A stretch of DNA of 64,000 nucleotides, from the NCBI RefSeq assembly GCF_018691265.1, contig NW_024881316.1, forward strand, positions 12,261,319 through 12,325,318. Reading direction: 5' to 3'. Both the position numbers and the translations under genes were made by a program. This DNA is from Tyto alba (Eukaryota > Chordata > Aves > Strigiformes > Tytonidae). The notes under the pieces are model-generated. The model had not been told where the DNA came from, did not search any database, and saw nothing but the letters and a program-made list of their open reading frames with translations. Numbering within the stretch: the stretch's first letter is position 1; every line of letters begins with the position of its first letter. Of the stretch, positions 1 through 9,842 are shown piece after piece.

Positions 1-716
<716 letters not shown>

Positions 717-1300
717 GTGTGTGTGTTGGAAAACCCAAAACAAACCACCGAAGGAAAGAATTGCATTTATCTACAGAAAACAGCGAGTGACAGAATCCCG
801 GAATCCCGACCGCAGGGCGTGCCTATATTTAATGAGAAAAGTTTAATCGATATACATGAGTATGCGTATATGTGTGTTTATACATCTGTATATACATACA
901 TGTAGACTTATATTGTTATGTATATGCATATACACACACGCATTTGTTTGTTTTTAAAAAGGCGCCAAGGGGCTTTACACACGCGAACCTTAAAGGAGAG
1001 TGACTTTAAAGCCCCGCTTTGCGACACGGAGCTGGAGACTCCACAAGCGCCTCGCCCTCGCCCCGCTCCCCGGGTAATTACAAGCAGAGTGCTCGCACAG
1101 TTTTTAATAACTGTCTCCCTTTCAGCACATCGAAAAAGCAATATATTTAAAAGATATATTATGTATGCAACACTTGATAGGGAGCTCGGGGGAAATGATC
1201 TCCTGGATGCTACTCTGAAAGTATTTTGGTCTGGCTGATTGCAGAGGAATTTAATTTTGACGAGCCAAATCCCTTCTTTCAGGTGACAGTGGGAATCGGA
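717..1300. other. Upstream flank without a recognisable gene
   Basis: A short GT run leads into AT-rich sequence with alternating TATA/CATA stretches (about 850-935). The small open frames here show no family resemblance. I see no splice-ready coding exon. Confidence 0.5.
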
Positions 1301-1720
1301 CCGGGCTCAGGGGCTCGGCCGGCGCCCTCGCTGCAGGGGCGGCGTGGCGAGCCGGCGTGCGTGGGCTGCGCGGAAGAGAAGCCTGTTTGACGGCTTCTTC
1401 AAAAATCGCTGCCCAGATGGAGCTCAGCCTTCTCCTCGATAAATGCCTTTCTGCCCCTAAAGCCTATCCGCCTGCCTCTTTCTCCGACGGCTCCCCGCAA
1501 ACCCGCCCGCCGCCGCCGGGGTGTCCCAGCCGGCCGTCGGGGCTCGACGGCCCCGTTCCCACGCGGAGTCCCCCCAAAAGTGGGGCAGGCGGAGCCGGGG
1601 AGCGCGGCCGCGGGCGGCGTTGATGCCCCGGCACTGATGCGGGATTGCGGGGAGACATCCCGGGGTGCGCGGGGCTCCATCACCGTCCCCCGGCGTGGGC
1701 CGCCGCCGCCAGCCTGACTG
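1300..1720. promoter_or_regulatory. CpG island, TBX18 upstream region (distal)
   Basis: The stretch is GC-rich and dense in CpG, in sharp contrast to the AT-rich DNA on both sides. Open frames on both strands across it are long only because GC-rich DNA has few stop codons. Chains of separate islands around a developmental transcription factor are typical of Polycomb-regulated loci; that role is inferred here. Confidence 0.6.
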
Positions 1721-2629
1721 TCGGGGGGGTTTGCGAGGGAGAAAAAAAAAACAAAACAAAACAAAACAAAAAAAAGGCAGAAAGCGAGTGCCTGAGCCCC
1801 CGGGTGCGTGGGTTTGCGCTCCCCCGGGAGCGAGGGATACGCGGGGCTGATCCGAAAAGCCGGGCGTGAAGTTCCGAGGCGAAACCTTCGGGTTCCTCAA
1901 CCCCGCGTTCAGCTGCCCGGGTGAAAAGCAGGAGGCGAAGGTGCGTTGCAGGCAGCGAGGCGTTTCAATTCCCCTCGCATATAAACACAGGAACGGCCTT
2001 TCAAGAAATTCAGACAACTTTGTAAAACACCATCTACTCACACGTTCACACCGAGAAGAGCAGTAAAAGGGTATGAGTGTAGGGTCTGGATTTTATATTT
2101 TCCTGTCCTCTGGGGTCTGGTTTTAGACGGAGGGAAATGGTTTTTTATTTTAGGGAAATTTTTTTTTTTCCTCCTTTTTCTGTGTGGAGAAAGATTAACT
2201 TTTCGGGCCGAGAAATACAGGTGCTCCCAGGAATTTCTTCCCCCCCCCGGGCGCACAGATCTAGGCGAGGACCGCAGAGCCGCCTTCTGCGGGACAGCGA
2301 AAGGGAGATTACAACGTTGAAAGCTAAAACAAAGGGGTCTCGTATTTCCCACTGAGCAGTACCGGGCTAGTTATGGCAGGGAAAAAGCCAAGCCCTTAGC
2401 AAGTGAGAGAAGCAGGAGGAAAGCCAGTTCAAGGCGGAGAGGCAGGGACTTTCGTTCAGAAATTGATCTGCGCTTGGAACAGGAAAAAGTGACTCTTCAC
2501 ATCTGTCCGACTATTTCGGTTTATTTATAGCTGATGGGGAAATATCATCTTTTCCTTCCCCTCCCTGGAAACGGGAAAAGCACTGGTAGCTTTCTCCTTC
2601 CTACGGGATAAGCTTTCCTGCGGCGGGGA

Positions 2630-2830
2630 ACAAGCGCTGCTTGCGAGACCCGGCGGGGGCTGGGGGGCGGCTCCGGGCACCCCCCGGCCCGGGCACCCCC
2701 CTGCCTCGGGCACCCCCCCACCGCCGGGCACCCCCCGGCCCGGCCCGGGCGGTCCAGCAAAGCTTTGCAGGTCCGAGGTCGTGTTTCAGGGGGGGAAGCT
2801 GCGTGGAAAAGGAGGCCCGATCCTGCAGAC
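2630..2830. promoter_or_regulatory. Small GC-rich island with repeated CCCCCxGGGCAC units
   Basis: Around 2675-2735 the motif GGGCACCCCCC recurs about four times as an imperfect short tandem repeat within a GC-rich patch. It is flanked by ordinary AT-rich sequence. No gene was recognised. Confidence 0.5.
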
Positions 2831-2943
2831 AGACTCGCCTATAACGTTCGGAGGGAAGTCTTAGAGAAGCAGAGGCTGGAAGGTCAGCTTCTAAAGCAGC
2901 CTACTGGGCTGTTCCGTGGTCATAAAGTCCTTAAGTAACCTTG

Positions 2944-2979
<36 letters not shown>

Positions 2980-4440
2980 AGAAAGAATTAAAAAAAAAAA
3001 AAAAAAAGGAAGCCTTCTTTGACATGGTTCAGTAATAAAACAATCGAAAAAGCTAAACCTCTCCCGCTCGGGCACTCCAAGAAGGGAGTTTGAAATTAGC
3101 TGCAAAATCCCCCTGTGAGTTAATGACCTAATTTGCGAGGTATAAATTCACTAACTGTCTTTGCTTTCTTCTTTTTTTTTTTTTTTTTTTTCCTTTCTGT
3201 TTTTTTCCCCCCGGACCTCCATGGAAATTTCTTTATTCATTTGTTTGTAATATACCAAAACTGCGACACATTGCTGCGCAGTATTCATAGAATGGAAAAT
3301 ACTCGCCTGGGTACCCTTGGCTTTGTAAATAACTGCTTTGCCAATAGATGGCATAGTGTCCTTTCCATTGTGAGGAAGCTCCGCTTCCCCGTTTATTTAC
3401 CTTGCTTGTTTTGTTTTGCTCGCAGGAATTTTTTTTTTTTTTTTACGCATAAACGTCTCTTTGCATTTCCTTCCCTGGAGTACAGAAAACATAGGTATAT
3501 TTAAAAAGGTATATTGCAAAAATTAAAATTACAGATGTAATACATACTGTGAAACCTATAAAAATGCGTTTACAATGGTTACTTAAAAAAGAAATTTATA
3601 ACTTTCATATGTACCTTACTCGTGCAATATGCAACTGCCATATGTTTCCTAGTTCCATAATTCAGTTTTTCCTGGACAGCTGGAGCAGGTAGTACTTCTT
3701 AAAGTACATTTCATGTAATATGAGAACTAGCCCTGACTAAAGACCGAGAGTTACCATAAAAAGACACAAGCTTTGCTTAAAAAATGTTGTTTAACTACAC
3801 ATCATTTCTTACAGTGGTATGATATAAATGTTCCCGTAGACCCACGTTATGATAAAACGGGGATAGACCGTACCTTTTTACTGCTGAAACCCCAGCCTCA
3901 CAAACATAAATATTGCCAATTAGTGACCCTACCCTAAACTATAGTGATTTAAGGCTACCTAATTTAATTTAATTCCATACATGTTTTCATATTTTTCCTG
4001 AGACAATAGTGAAAATATGAGTTAAATTTATAGGAAAGCAATAAAAATGCAAAGCCAGAGGTTTCTTCAACCCTCATTTAGCGTTCGCAAACGTTTATTT
4101 TGTGACTGGAGTAACGAAAAGGCTGTTTTTAAAAACCGTTTGTCTGAAACGAATAATAAATGTAAGTGAGAGCGTCGTATTAAAGACTGGAGATTTCCTT
4201 AAAAATTATTCATACTCGTGGCTGAGTAGTTCCAAATTAAGGTAGTAATTTAAGCGCTATTAAACGCCATCACCAGAATATTTATAATTTTTAACACGGG
4301 TGACTTTAAACTGTGCTTTCAGTTTTTTAATGCAATTCCTCAGCATTTTCACCCGTCTGGAAAGCCGGTCGGTTGGCTGCGCATTGATTTCCGTACGTTG
4401 ATCTTATTTATACTCCGCAGCAGGGGACCGAATTTTTTTT
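2831..4440. other. AT-rich upstream spacer with homopolymer runs
   Basis: It contains a long A run (2950-2976), a second A run (2990-3007) and T runs near 3172-3192 and 3430-3444. The rest is unique AT-rich sequence. The part from about 4080 to 4400 has scattered CpG and several TAAT/TTTAT homeodomain-type cores and could be a conserved upstream element. No coding exon was recognised. Confidence 0.5.
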
Positions 4441-4545
4441 TTTTTAATTTTTTTTTTTTTTTACACACACACACCCACACACCCACACACCCAGACACAC
4501 ACACCCCCCACACACACACACACCCCCCCCACACACACACCCGTT
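4430..4545. repeat. Poly-T then (CA)n/(CCCA) microsatellite
   Basis: Two T runs (from about 4432) are followed by a CA-rich array at about 4463-4542. The array contains C-run interruptions (CACACCC and CCCCCCCC). It marks the left edge of the next CpG island. Confidence 0.9.
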
Positions 4546-4554
4546 TTAAAACGA

Positions 4555-5560
4555 GACTTGAGGCTGCGGGACCACCGGCCGGTAAAGCCGACGCGGGCCG
4601 AGGGGCTCGGTGGAACCCGCGTGGAAGGGCCGGCAGCCGCCACGCGTGGGGCGCGACGGGGCCGAGAGGTCTCCCCGTCGGCGGGCACGGCCGCGACCCG
4701 GTCGGCTCCTCGGTGCGCGGCCGCGGTGCTGAAGCGGGAACCAAACGGTGCCACGCCGCACGGCTAAGCCCCCCTCTAACTCCCACTCGCGGCAGCCGTC
4801 GTTCGAGGGCCGCCGTCGCGCCGCCGTGGCCGAGCTCCCGGCAGTTTGGGCTTTGGCTTCGGGGCGACCGGCGACCGCCTCAGCGGGGGTCCCCGCGGTT
4901 CGGGTTAACTCTGGGTCCCCCCAGGCGACAAACGGCTCGGGGAGCGCGGAGGGCGCGGGGGTCCCCCCCTCCCTCGCCTCCCTCGCTCGGAGCACCGAGC
5001 GGGATGCTCGGTCCTGGAGGCTGGGGCCGGGTCGGATTCGCCGTCCCCTTTTTTGGGGGGTGGGAACCGGCAGGCCAGACCGAGCCCGGGGCGGGGGGGG
5101 GGGGTCTCGGGTGGCGGGGAAGCCGGCCCCGCTCCCTCCCGCCCTGGCCCGGCCGCGGAGCTGAGCCCGTCGGGCGGGCGCACGGCGCGGCGTGTCCGGG
5201 ACAGGCCCCGGGAAGAATCCCCGGGGGGGGGGGGGGGCTGAGCCCGGGTGGGGGGGGGGGTCGCCGGGGGCTCCGCGGGCCTGGGCCCGGCGCGGGATCA
5301 GCCGGTGCCAGTCCGCGCCCCTCGCTGCCAGCCGCGCTCATTACGCGCCCGCGGAAGGCGAAGCGCCCGAAGCCGGGCCAGGGGCCGGGCCGCTCTCACG
5401 GGAAGGAGGAGGAGAAGCCCCCCCGCCGCTCCGGAGGGGCCCTGCCTGCCGCTCCCCCCATGCCACCGCCTCCGCCGGGCTGCAGCCCGGGCGGGGGTCC
5501 CCGGCCCAGCGGGACGGGCAGGCTGTAACACCCCGCCGCGGCCGGGGGGGTGCTGGGAGG
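4555..5560. promoter_or_regulatory. Large CpG island about 4-5 kb upstream of TBX18
   Basis: This is roughly 1 kb of very GC- and CpG-rich sequence with long G runs (5223-5237, 15 G; 5250-5260, 11 G). Many long open frames occur on both strands in different phases. None has a recognisable domain and all are Pro/Arg/Gly/Ala-rich, as expected from composition alone. It could be an alternative or divergent promoter, for example for an upstream antisense non-coding RNA, but no transcript structure can be shown. Confidence 0.6.
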
Positions 5561-6640
5561 GTGTGTGGGGCGGTGGTTTCCTGCCTCTTTTAAACTGAAG
5601 CCACGCTTAACCTTCTCTCAAGCCTGTTCGGGAGGTGATCTGTATCCCAGGCTCGCACCCTGTTACAGGAAAGCTGGAAGCGCTAACTCGCCCCCAGCAC
5701 CCCCAGTCCTCCCGCTCAGCCGCAACCGCGGAGAGCAAGGAAGAGAGAAGTGAGGGCGAAGGTGCACTTGGGATGCACAGAAACGGGGTTTATACGCCAT
5801 TTTCTCACCGGCGTCTGTAATTTTTCTCCAGTTATGACAATGTTTGACTGACTAGCTGCCGCCAGCTACCTGCTGTCAGTTTTACACGCCGCGTCTCCTT
5901 AGGGTGAAGCAATTATGCTCACTGGGGGGAAAAAGCCGATAACGATATAAATATGTTCTCCTTAGTGACCGCTCCTATGGTCCCCTGCCGGGAATTTACA
6001 GAAAATCGTGTCTTTGAAAAGGACGCTGTGGATATTTTACTCTCTGATGGCACCCAGCTTCAGTGTTTGTAGAAAAGATTTGCAGAAATCGCACTGTGAA
6101 TGGCAAAACGTGACCATAACTATCCCCTAAATGTCACTCGAGGTTTTCGAAGGGAGCACAGGAAAATATCTTTTGGGTGAATTTTTTTTTTTTTGTTTGT
6201 TTGTTTTTGTTTTTGTTCCCCCGCAGGAAGTCTGACCATGCGATTCTCCTACATCAAATCAGCAGCGCCTCACCCAACTGCCTAAAAACCCGGACTGCAT
6301 TTTAAAGTCCGGAAATAAAAGTAACCCCAGTAAGGTGTTTTGAATATATATATTATTCCATTAGCAGATCACTATATATAGAGATTCTTCTCTCTTTCAT
6401 CATCCCATAAAAAAAATTAATCGGACAGACATATGGATCACAGGTTGTTCGAAAAATTTAAATCCACAGAGTTATTTAAAAAAAAAAAAAAAAAGTCAAG
6501 GAATGAAAACAACATGCCACATATCAACCCAGAGAAATCTGGCAAGGAAAAGAAAAAAATTAACAAGTACAAGCGCCCACCCTCCCGGGAAAAAAAAAAA
6601 AAAAAAAAAAAAATCTGGGCGATTTGTCCATCCGCCGTAG
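5561..6640. other. Upstream spacer without a recognised gene
   Basis: The sequence is moderately AT-rich with T runs (about 6182-6194), A runs (about 6478-6494 and 6591-6613) and short TATA-like alternations (6343-6355 and 6372-6380). No coding exon or repeat family was recognised. Confidence 0.4.
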
Positions 6641-7260
6641 GAAAGGCAGGCTGCGCGCACCCCGCGGTGCGGCGCGGAGCGGCGCGGAGCAAGGGGTCAG
6701 GGTCTCCTCGGCGGAAAAGCGCGGCGGTTGGCCCTAGGGGGAGGGATAAGGAATAAAAAACTGGGCAGGACCAGCAACCCCGTGTCCAAAGGCTTCTCCG
6801 GGACCCCACGGCACCCCCGCCGCCCCGGCCCCGGCCCGGTCCCCTCCCGTACGCCGCGGAGAGCCCGGCGGAGCGGAGCGGAGGGGAGGGGAGGGCGGTT
6901 CGCCCCCCGGCAGGTCCGGGCGGCTGCTCGGGGCCGGCCCCGCTCCGCCAAAAGCGCAGCCTCGGCCTAAAGCCCCCGCACCACCCCCCAACTTCCCCCC
7001 CCCCCCCCCCCCCCGCCTCCTTCCTCCTCCCGCCGCCCGCCCGCCGGGCCCCGCCGCCGCGGAGCGCACCCTCCGCCTCCTCCCGCGCTCCTCCGCGCCT
7101 CCCCCCCCCCCCTCTTCGCCCCGGGGGTCGGTACCTGCTCCCGCGGGCCCGTCGCACCGGTGGCGGGGGAGCGCGGAGCGGGGCCGCGGAAGGTGCCGTC
7201 GGAGATGGGCGGGCGGGGAGGGAGGTCTGCCGGAGCGCCCTCGGACACAGAGCATCCATT
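6640..7260. promoter_or_regulatory. CpG island with a 20-C homopolymer
   Basis: The stretch is GC- and CpG-dense. It includes an uninterrupted run of 20 C (about 6995-7014) and other C runs near 7101-7111, so the complementary strand could form G-quadruplexes. The long open frames on both strands are compositional. It lies about 2.3-2.9 kb upstream of the TBX18 start codon. Confidence 0.6.
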
Positions 7261-7784
7261 TCCTTCCTTCCTCTCCCTATCGATCTCATCCCCACCGCGA
7301 TGGCGTTTAAACTCTTGCAAGATCCTCTAGCTTAGCACGTTTCGATCACTCCCGCACATCTGATTTCCTTCAGATTCAATCGCGGCTGGAATAGGCAGAG
7401 CAGACAGACTTTAGACCACGGAACAGTTAATATGTCCCAGATTTAATGTAAAGATAAACTAACCCCACAGCACTGTTCGTCGGTGACAGGCATTAGGCAT
7501 TTTCTGCTCTCCTATCGATTCAGAGCCACAGCCACTGCAGGGGAATTTTTTTCGTAGTGATGAATTTTTCTCAGACAAATTGCCATCTCTTCCAATGTGG
7601 AGAGAGTTAGTGCTCCTGCGGCGGTTTCGCGTTTTTGTTTTTGTTTGTTTTTTCTTTAATCAATTATCTCTCTGTCACATACCGATATTTTCACGTCTGG
7701 AAAGCGTTTCTACAATTTAAACACTGATAACCTCATTTGAAGGGATAATATATCTCTAGGGTATATTTATTAATCAGCCCCTTC

Positions 7785-7815
7785 ATCAGACTCTCTGACG
7801 AAGAGAGAGTCTGAT
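7785..7815. other. Perfect 12-bp inverted repeat (hairpin), 7-nt loop
   Basis: ATCAGACTCTCT at 7785-7796 is matched exactly by its reverse complement AGAGAGTCTGAT at 7804-7815, with a 7-base loop. It lies in AT-rich upstream DNA about 1.7 kb before the TBX18 start codon. There is no evidence for a terminator or RNA-gene role. Confidence 0.85.
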
Positions 7816-8284
7816 TTCCTTATTGAAAATAGGGATAAATTTGCATTTTGGGGATAGGTAAAATGCGATACTGGAAACGGTTACGTCTCCTAAATGGCAG
7901 CTATTTCCTTTTTAGATTACGATCAGAAATCTCAGCTGTACCACTCGACGGCCCGAATAGGACCTCCGAGGCTGTAACACAGACGAACCACACCACGAAT
8001 TTCTCTCTCTCCGTTGCCCAAAACAGCGAAGAGCTGAGATCCTATTCCCCCAAAACCGTGAAATTTGCCCCATGATTTTTTACAGAAGGATGATTTCTGT
8101 TCTGTTGCCTTCAACAGATGTCAACCCATTTAGTTCTGCGAAAAAGGATAAAAAAAAAAATCTCCCAACAAGAGAAAAAGATAAAGAAAATAAACCAAAA
8201 GTTTCAATAGCTTTTTCATTTCCCTGGGCATGCAAAGAAAAGAATATCTGACTCCAAATCTTTAGTAGTTTTACTCACTGGAAA

Positions 8285-8545
8285 GATACGAAAGGATTTC
8301 ACCCGTAACTATTCTATGCACCTGAATACGATTATTATTAAAGTTGCTGCGGCTGGATGCATCGATGTTCATACAAGGTTCGGTTTAATTCTCTTTTTAT
8401 TGCAGCTTCAGCGCAATAATGCGTTGGGTTTAACGGGGGCAATGGATGCTGCGCTGAAACCCCTCTGCAGCCCGTGTTTGAATAACAACGCGATGAATCT
8501 CCGTCTGCGACAGCTGAATAATACTAATAATTACTAATGCCTAAC
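8285..8545. promoter_or_regulatory. Candidate conserved upstream element
   Basis: This is unique, balanced-composition sequence with scattered CpG and several homeodomain-type cores (ATTATTATTAAAG, AATAATACTAATAATTACTAATG). It lies about 1 kb upstream of the TBX18 start codon and is bounded on the right by a 31-A run. It lacks repeat character and coding signal. Its regulatory nature is inferred from position and texture only. Confidence 0.35.
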
Positions 8546-8566
8546 AGCAAGAAAGGGCACAACGTC

Positions 8567-8570
<4 letters not shown>

Positions 8571-8601
<31 letters not shown>
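8571..8601. repeat. 31-base poly-A run
   Basis: An uninterrupted A homopolymer separates the AT-rich upstream block from the promoter CpG island. I see no retroposed gene or SINE body before it. Confidence 0.9.
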
Positions 8602-8605
<4 letters not shown>

Positions 8606-8619
8606 GAACGGTTTTCCCG

Positions 8620-9070
8620 AGCGAAACGCAGCGCCCCGGGAGGGCCCGCCCTTCCCTTTCGGAGGGAGCAGGGGGCTCCCGACCAGCCCGGTCCCCACGG
8701 CGGGAGATCCGAAGTGGGGGGAAGGAGATGGAGGGTGGGAGGAGGGGGGGGGCGGGGGGGGGGGGGTTGTTTCTCATTAGCGTTTATTGCGGGGTGCATC
8801 TGCCGCCGGCCGCGGGGCCGTTTCGGCCCGGGAGCGGGGTGCGGCGCGGCGGGGGCTGGGACAGCGGACCCCCCCCCGCCCCCCCCTCGCCCTGCCGCCG
8901 CGGCGGGGGCCCCCCGGGAGGGCGGCGGGGCCGGGGCGGCGGGGCCGGGGCCGGGGCGGCGGGGCCGGGGCGGCGCTGATTGGGCTGCGGGCGGCCGGGC
9001 CGTCGGAGCCCCCGCCCCGCCGCTCCGCCCTGCCCCCGCCGCCGCAGTGACACTAATGAGCGAGTTCTTC
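8620..9070. promoter_or_regulatory. TBX18: TBX18 proximal promoter CpG island with GGGGCC-like repeats and inverted CCAAT box
   Basis: This GC-dense island sits immediately upstream of the gene. At about 8926-8977 the sequence alternates GGGGCC and GGGGCGGC units, a strong G-quadruplex candidate. It is directly followed by CTGATTGGG, an inverted CCAAT (NF-Y type) box with ATTGG at 8979-8983. G runs also lie near 8743-8766. An NF-Y box commonly sits 60-100 bp before a start site, which would put transcription near 9040-9080. A weaker alternative is the TTTAAAAA sequence near 9383. Neither start can be proven here. Confidence 0.55.
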
Positions 9071-9185
9071 CCACCGGTCTCCTGCCTGGAAGTGCTGACA
9101 GATCAAGGCAACAAATTTCAATTACAAGCCCTAATTTGTGTCCGCAGAGCGTTTGTTACCCATGTCAGTCCTGCCTGGCCCATCA
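9040..9185. promoter_or_regulatory. TBX18: Candidate conserved promoter/5' UTR element with ACAAATT...AATTTGT palindrome
   Basis: This unique AT-balanced block is embedded between GC-rich islands. It contains the inverted repeat ACAAATT (9111-9117) and AATTTGT (9133-9139), flanking CAATTAC, a homeodomain-type core. CACTAATGAG lies upstream at about 9051. The abrupt change of composition inside a CpG island suggests a maintained binding element. Confidence 0.4.
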
Positions 9186-9200
9186 GACGGGGCAGAACGT

Positions 9201-9246
9201 GGAGGAGGAGGAGGAGGAGGAGGAGGAGGAGGAGGAGGAGGGGGAG
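9201..9246. repeat. (GGA)n trinucleotide repeat upstream of TBX18
   Basis: About 15 GGA units, followed by GAGAAGGAGC, form a pure purine tract 280 bp before the start codon. It probably lies in the 5' UTR. A runs and C runs follow at about 9295-9355. Confidence 0.9.
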
Positions 9247-9322
9247 AGAAGGAGCGCATCTGCAGAAAGGAATAGATTTTTTTTTTTCCTCTCTTAAAAA
9301 AAAAAAAAAACAAAAAACCAAC

Positions 9323-9354
<32 letters not shown>

Positions 9355-9523
9355 CCAACCCAAACTTGGCTGATAAGTCGGATTTAAAAAGAAAGGCGAG
9401 GAAAAGCCCTAGCCCCTTGCCTGCGCGGTCGGGAGGACGGGAGGGCGGCCGGCGCGGCGGGCCGGGCGCGGGTGCCGGTGGCCGCGGGGCGCCTGGATGC
9501 GCGGGCGGTAGCGGGGGGCGGGC

Positions 9524-9761
9524 ATGGCCGACAAGCGGCGGTCCTCGCCCGGCACCACCATGAGCCTCAAGGCTCACGCCTTCTCCGTGGAGGCGCTCAT
9601 CGGGGCCGAGAAGCAGCAGCAGCAGCAACAACAACACCAACAACACCAGCAGCAGCAGCAGCAGCAGCAGCCGCGGCAGCCCAAGCGGCGGAAGCTGGGC
9701 GGCGAGGACGAGGCGGCGGAGGACGAAGGGGGCAGCGGCTGCTGCGCCAAGAGCTCCCCCC

Positions 9762-9794
<33 letters not shown>

Positions 9795-9842
9795 GGACCT
9801 GCGGCGACATGGAGCTGGGCTGCGCCGCCCGCGCCCCCGCCG
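9524..9842 (+). CDS. TBX18: TBX18 coding exon 1
   Basis: It encodes residues 1-106 plus the first base of codon 107. It carries the eh1 repression motif, the Gln/His tract (CAG/CAA/CAC codons at 9614-9670), the basic nuclear signal and a ten-Ala GCC run (9764-9793). The donor is CG|GTGAGT. A second in-frame ATG at codon 13 could be a weaker alternative start. Intron 1 (9843-10537, 695 bp) stays GC-rich. It holds GGCCC pentamer repeats (about 10268-10300) and a C run near 10375-10390. Confidence 0.96.

Noticed and set aside
4398..5528. 376-codon open frame, longest in the window apart from its GC-rich setting
   Set aside because: It begins in a T run and CA repeat and continues through a CpG island. 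It is Pro/Gly/Arg/Ala-rich with no domain, and equally long frames exist on the opposite strand, so it is compositional.
6438..7295. 285-codon minus-strand open frame
   Set aside because: It spans a 20-C run and a CpG island. Its low-complexity Gly/Arg-rich translation and poly-Phe from an A run show it is not a gene.
9383..9391. TTTAAAAA as a definite TATA box
   Set aside because: A-rich runs are common here and the CpG-island promoter with an upstream CCAAT box may start elsewhere. It is kept only as a possibility in the promoter entry.
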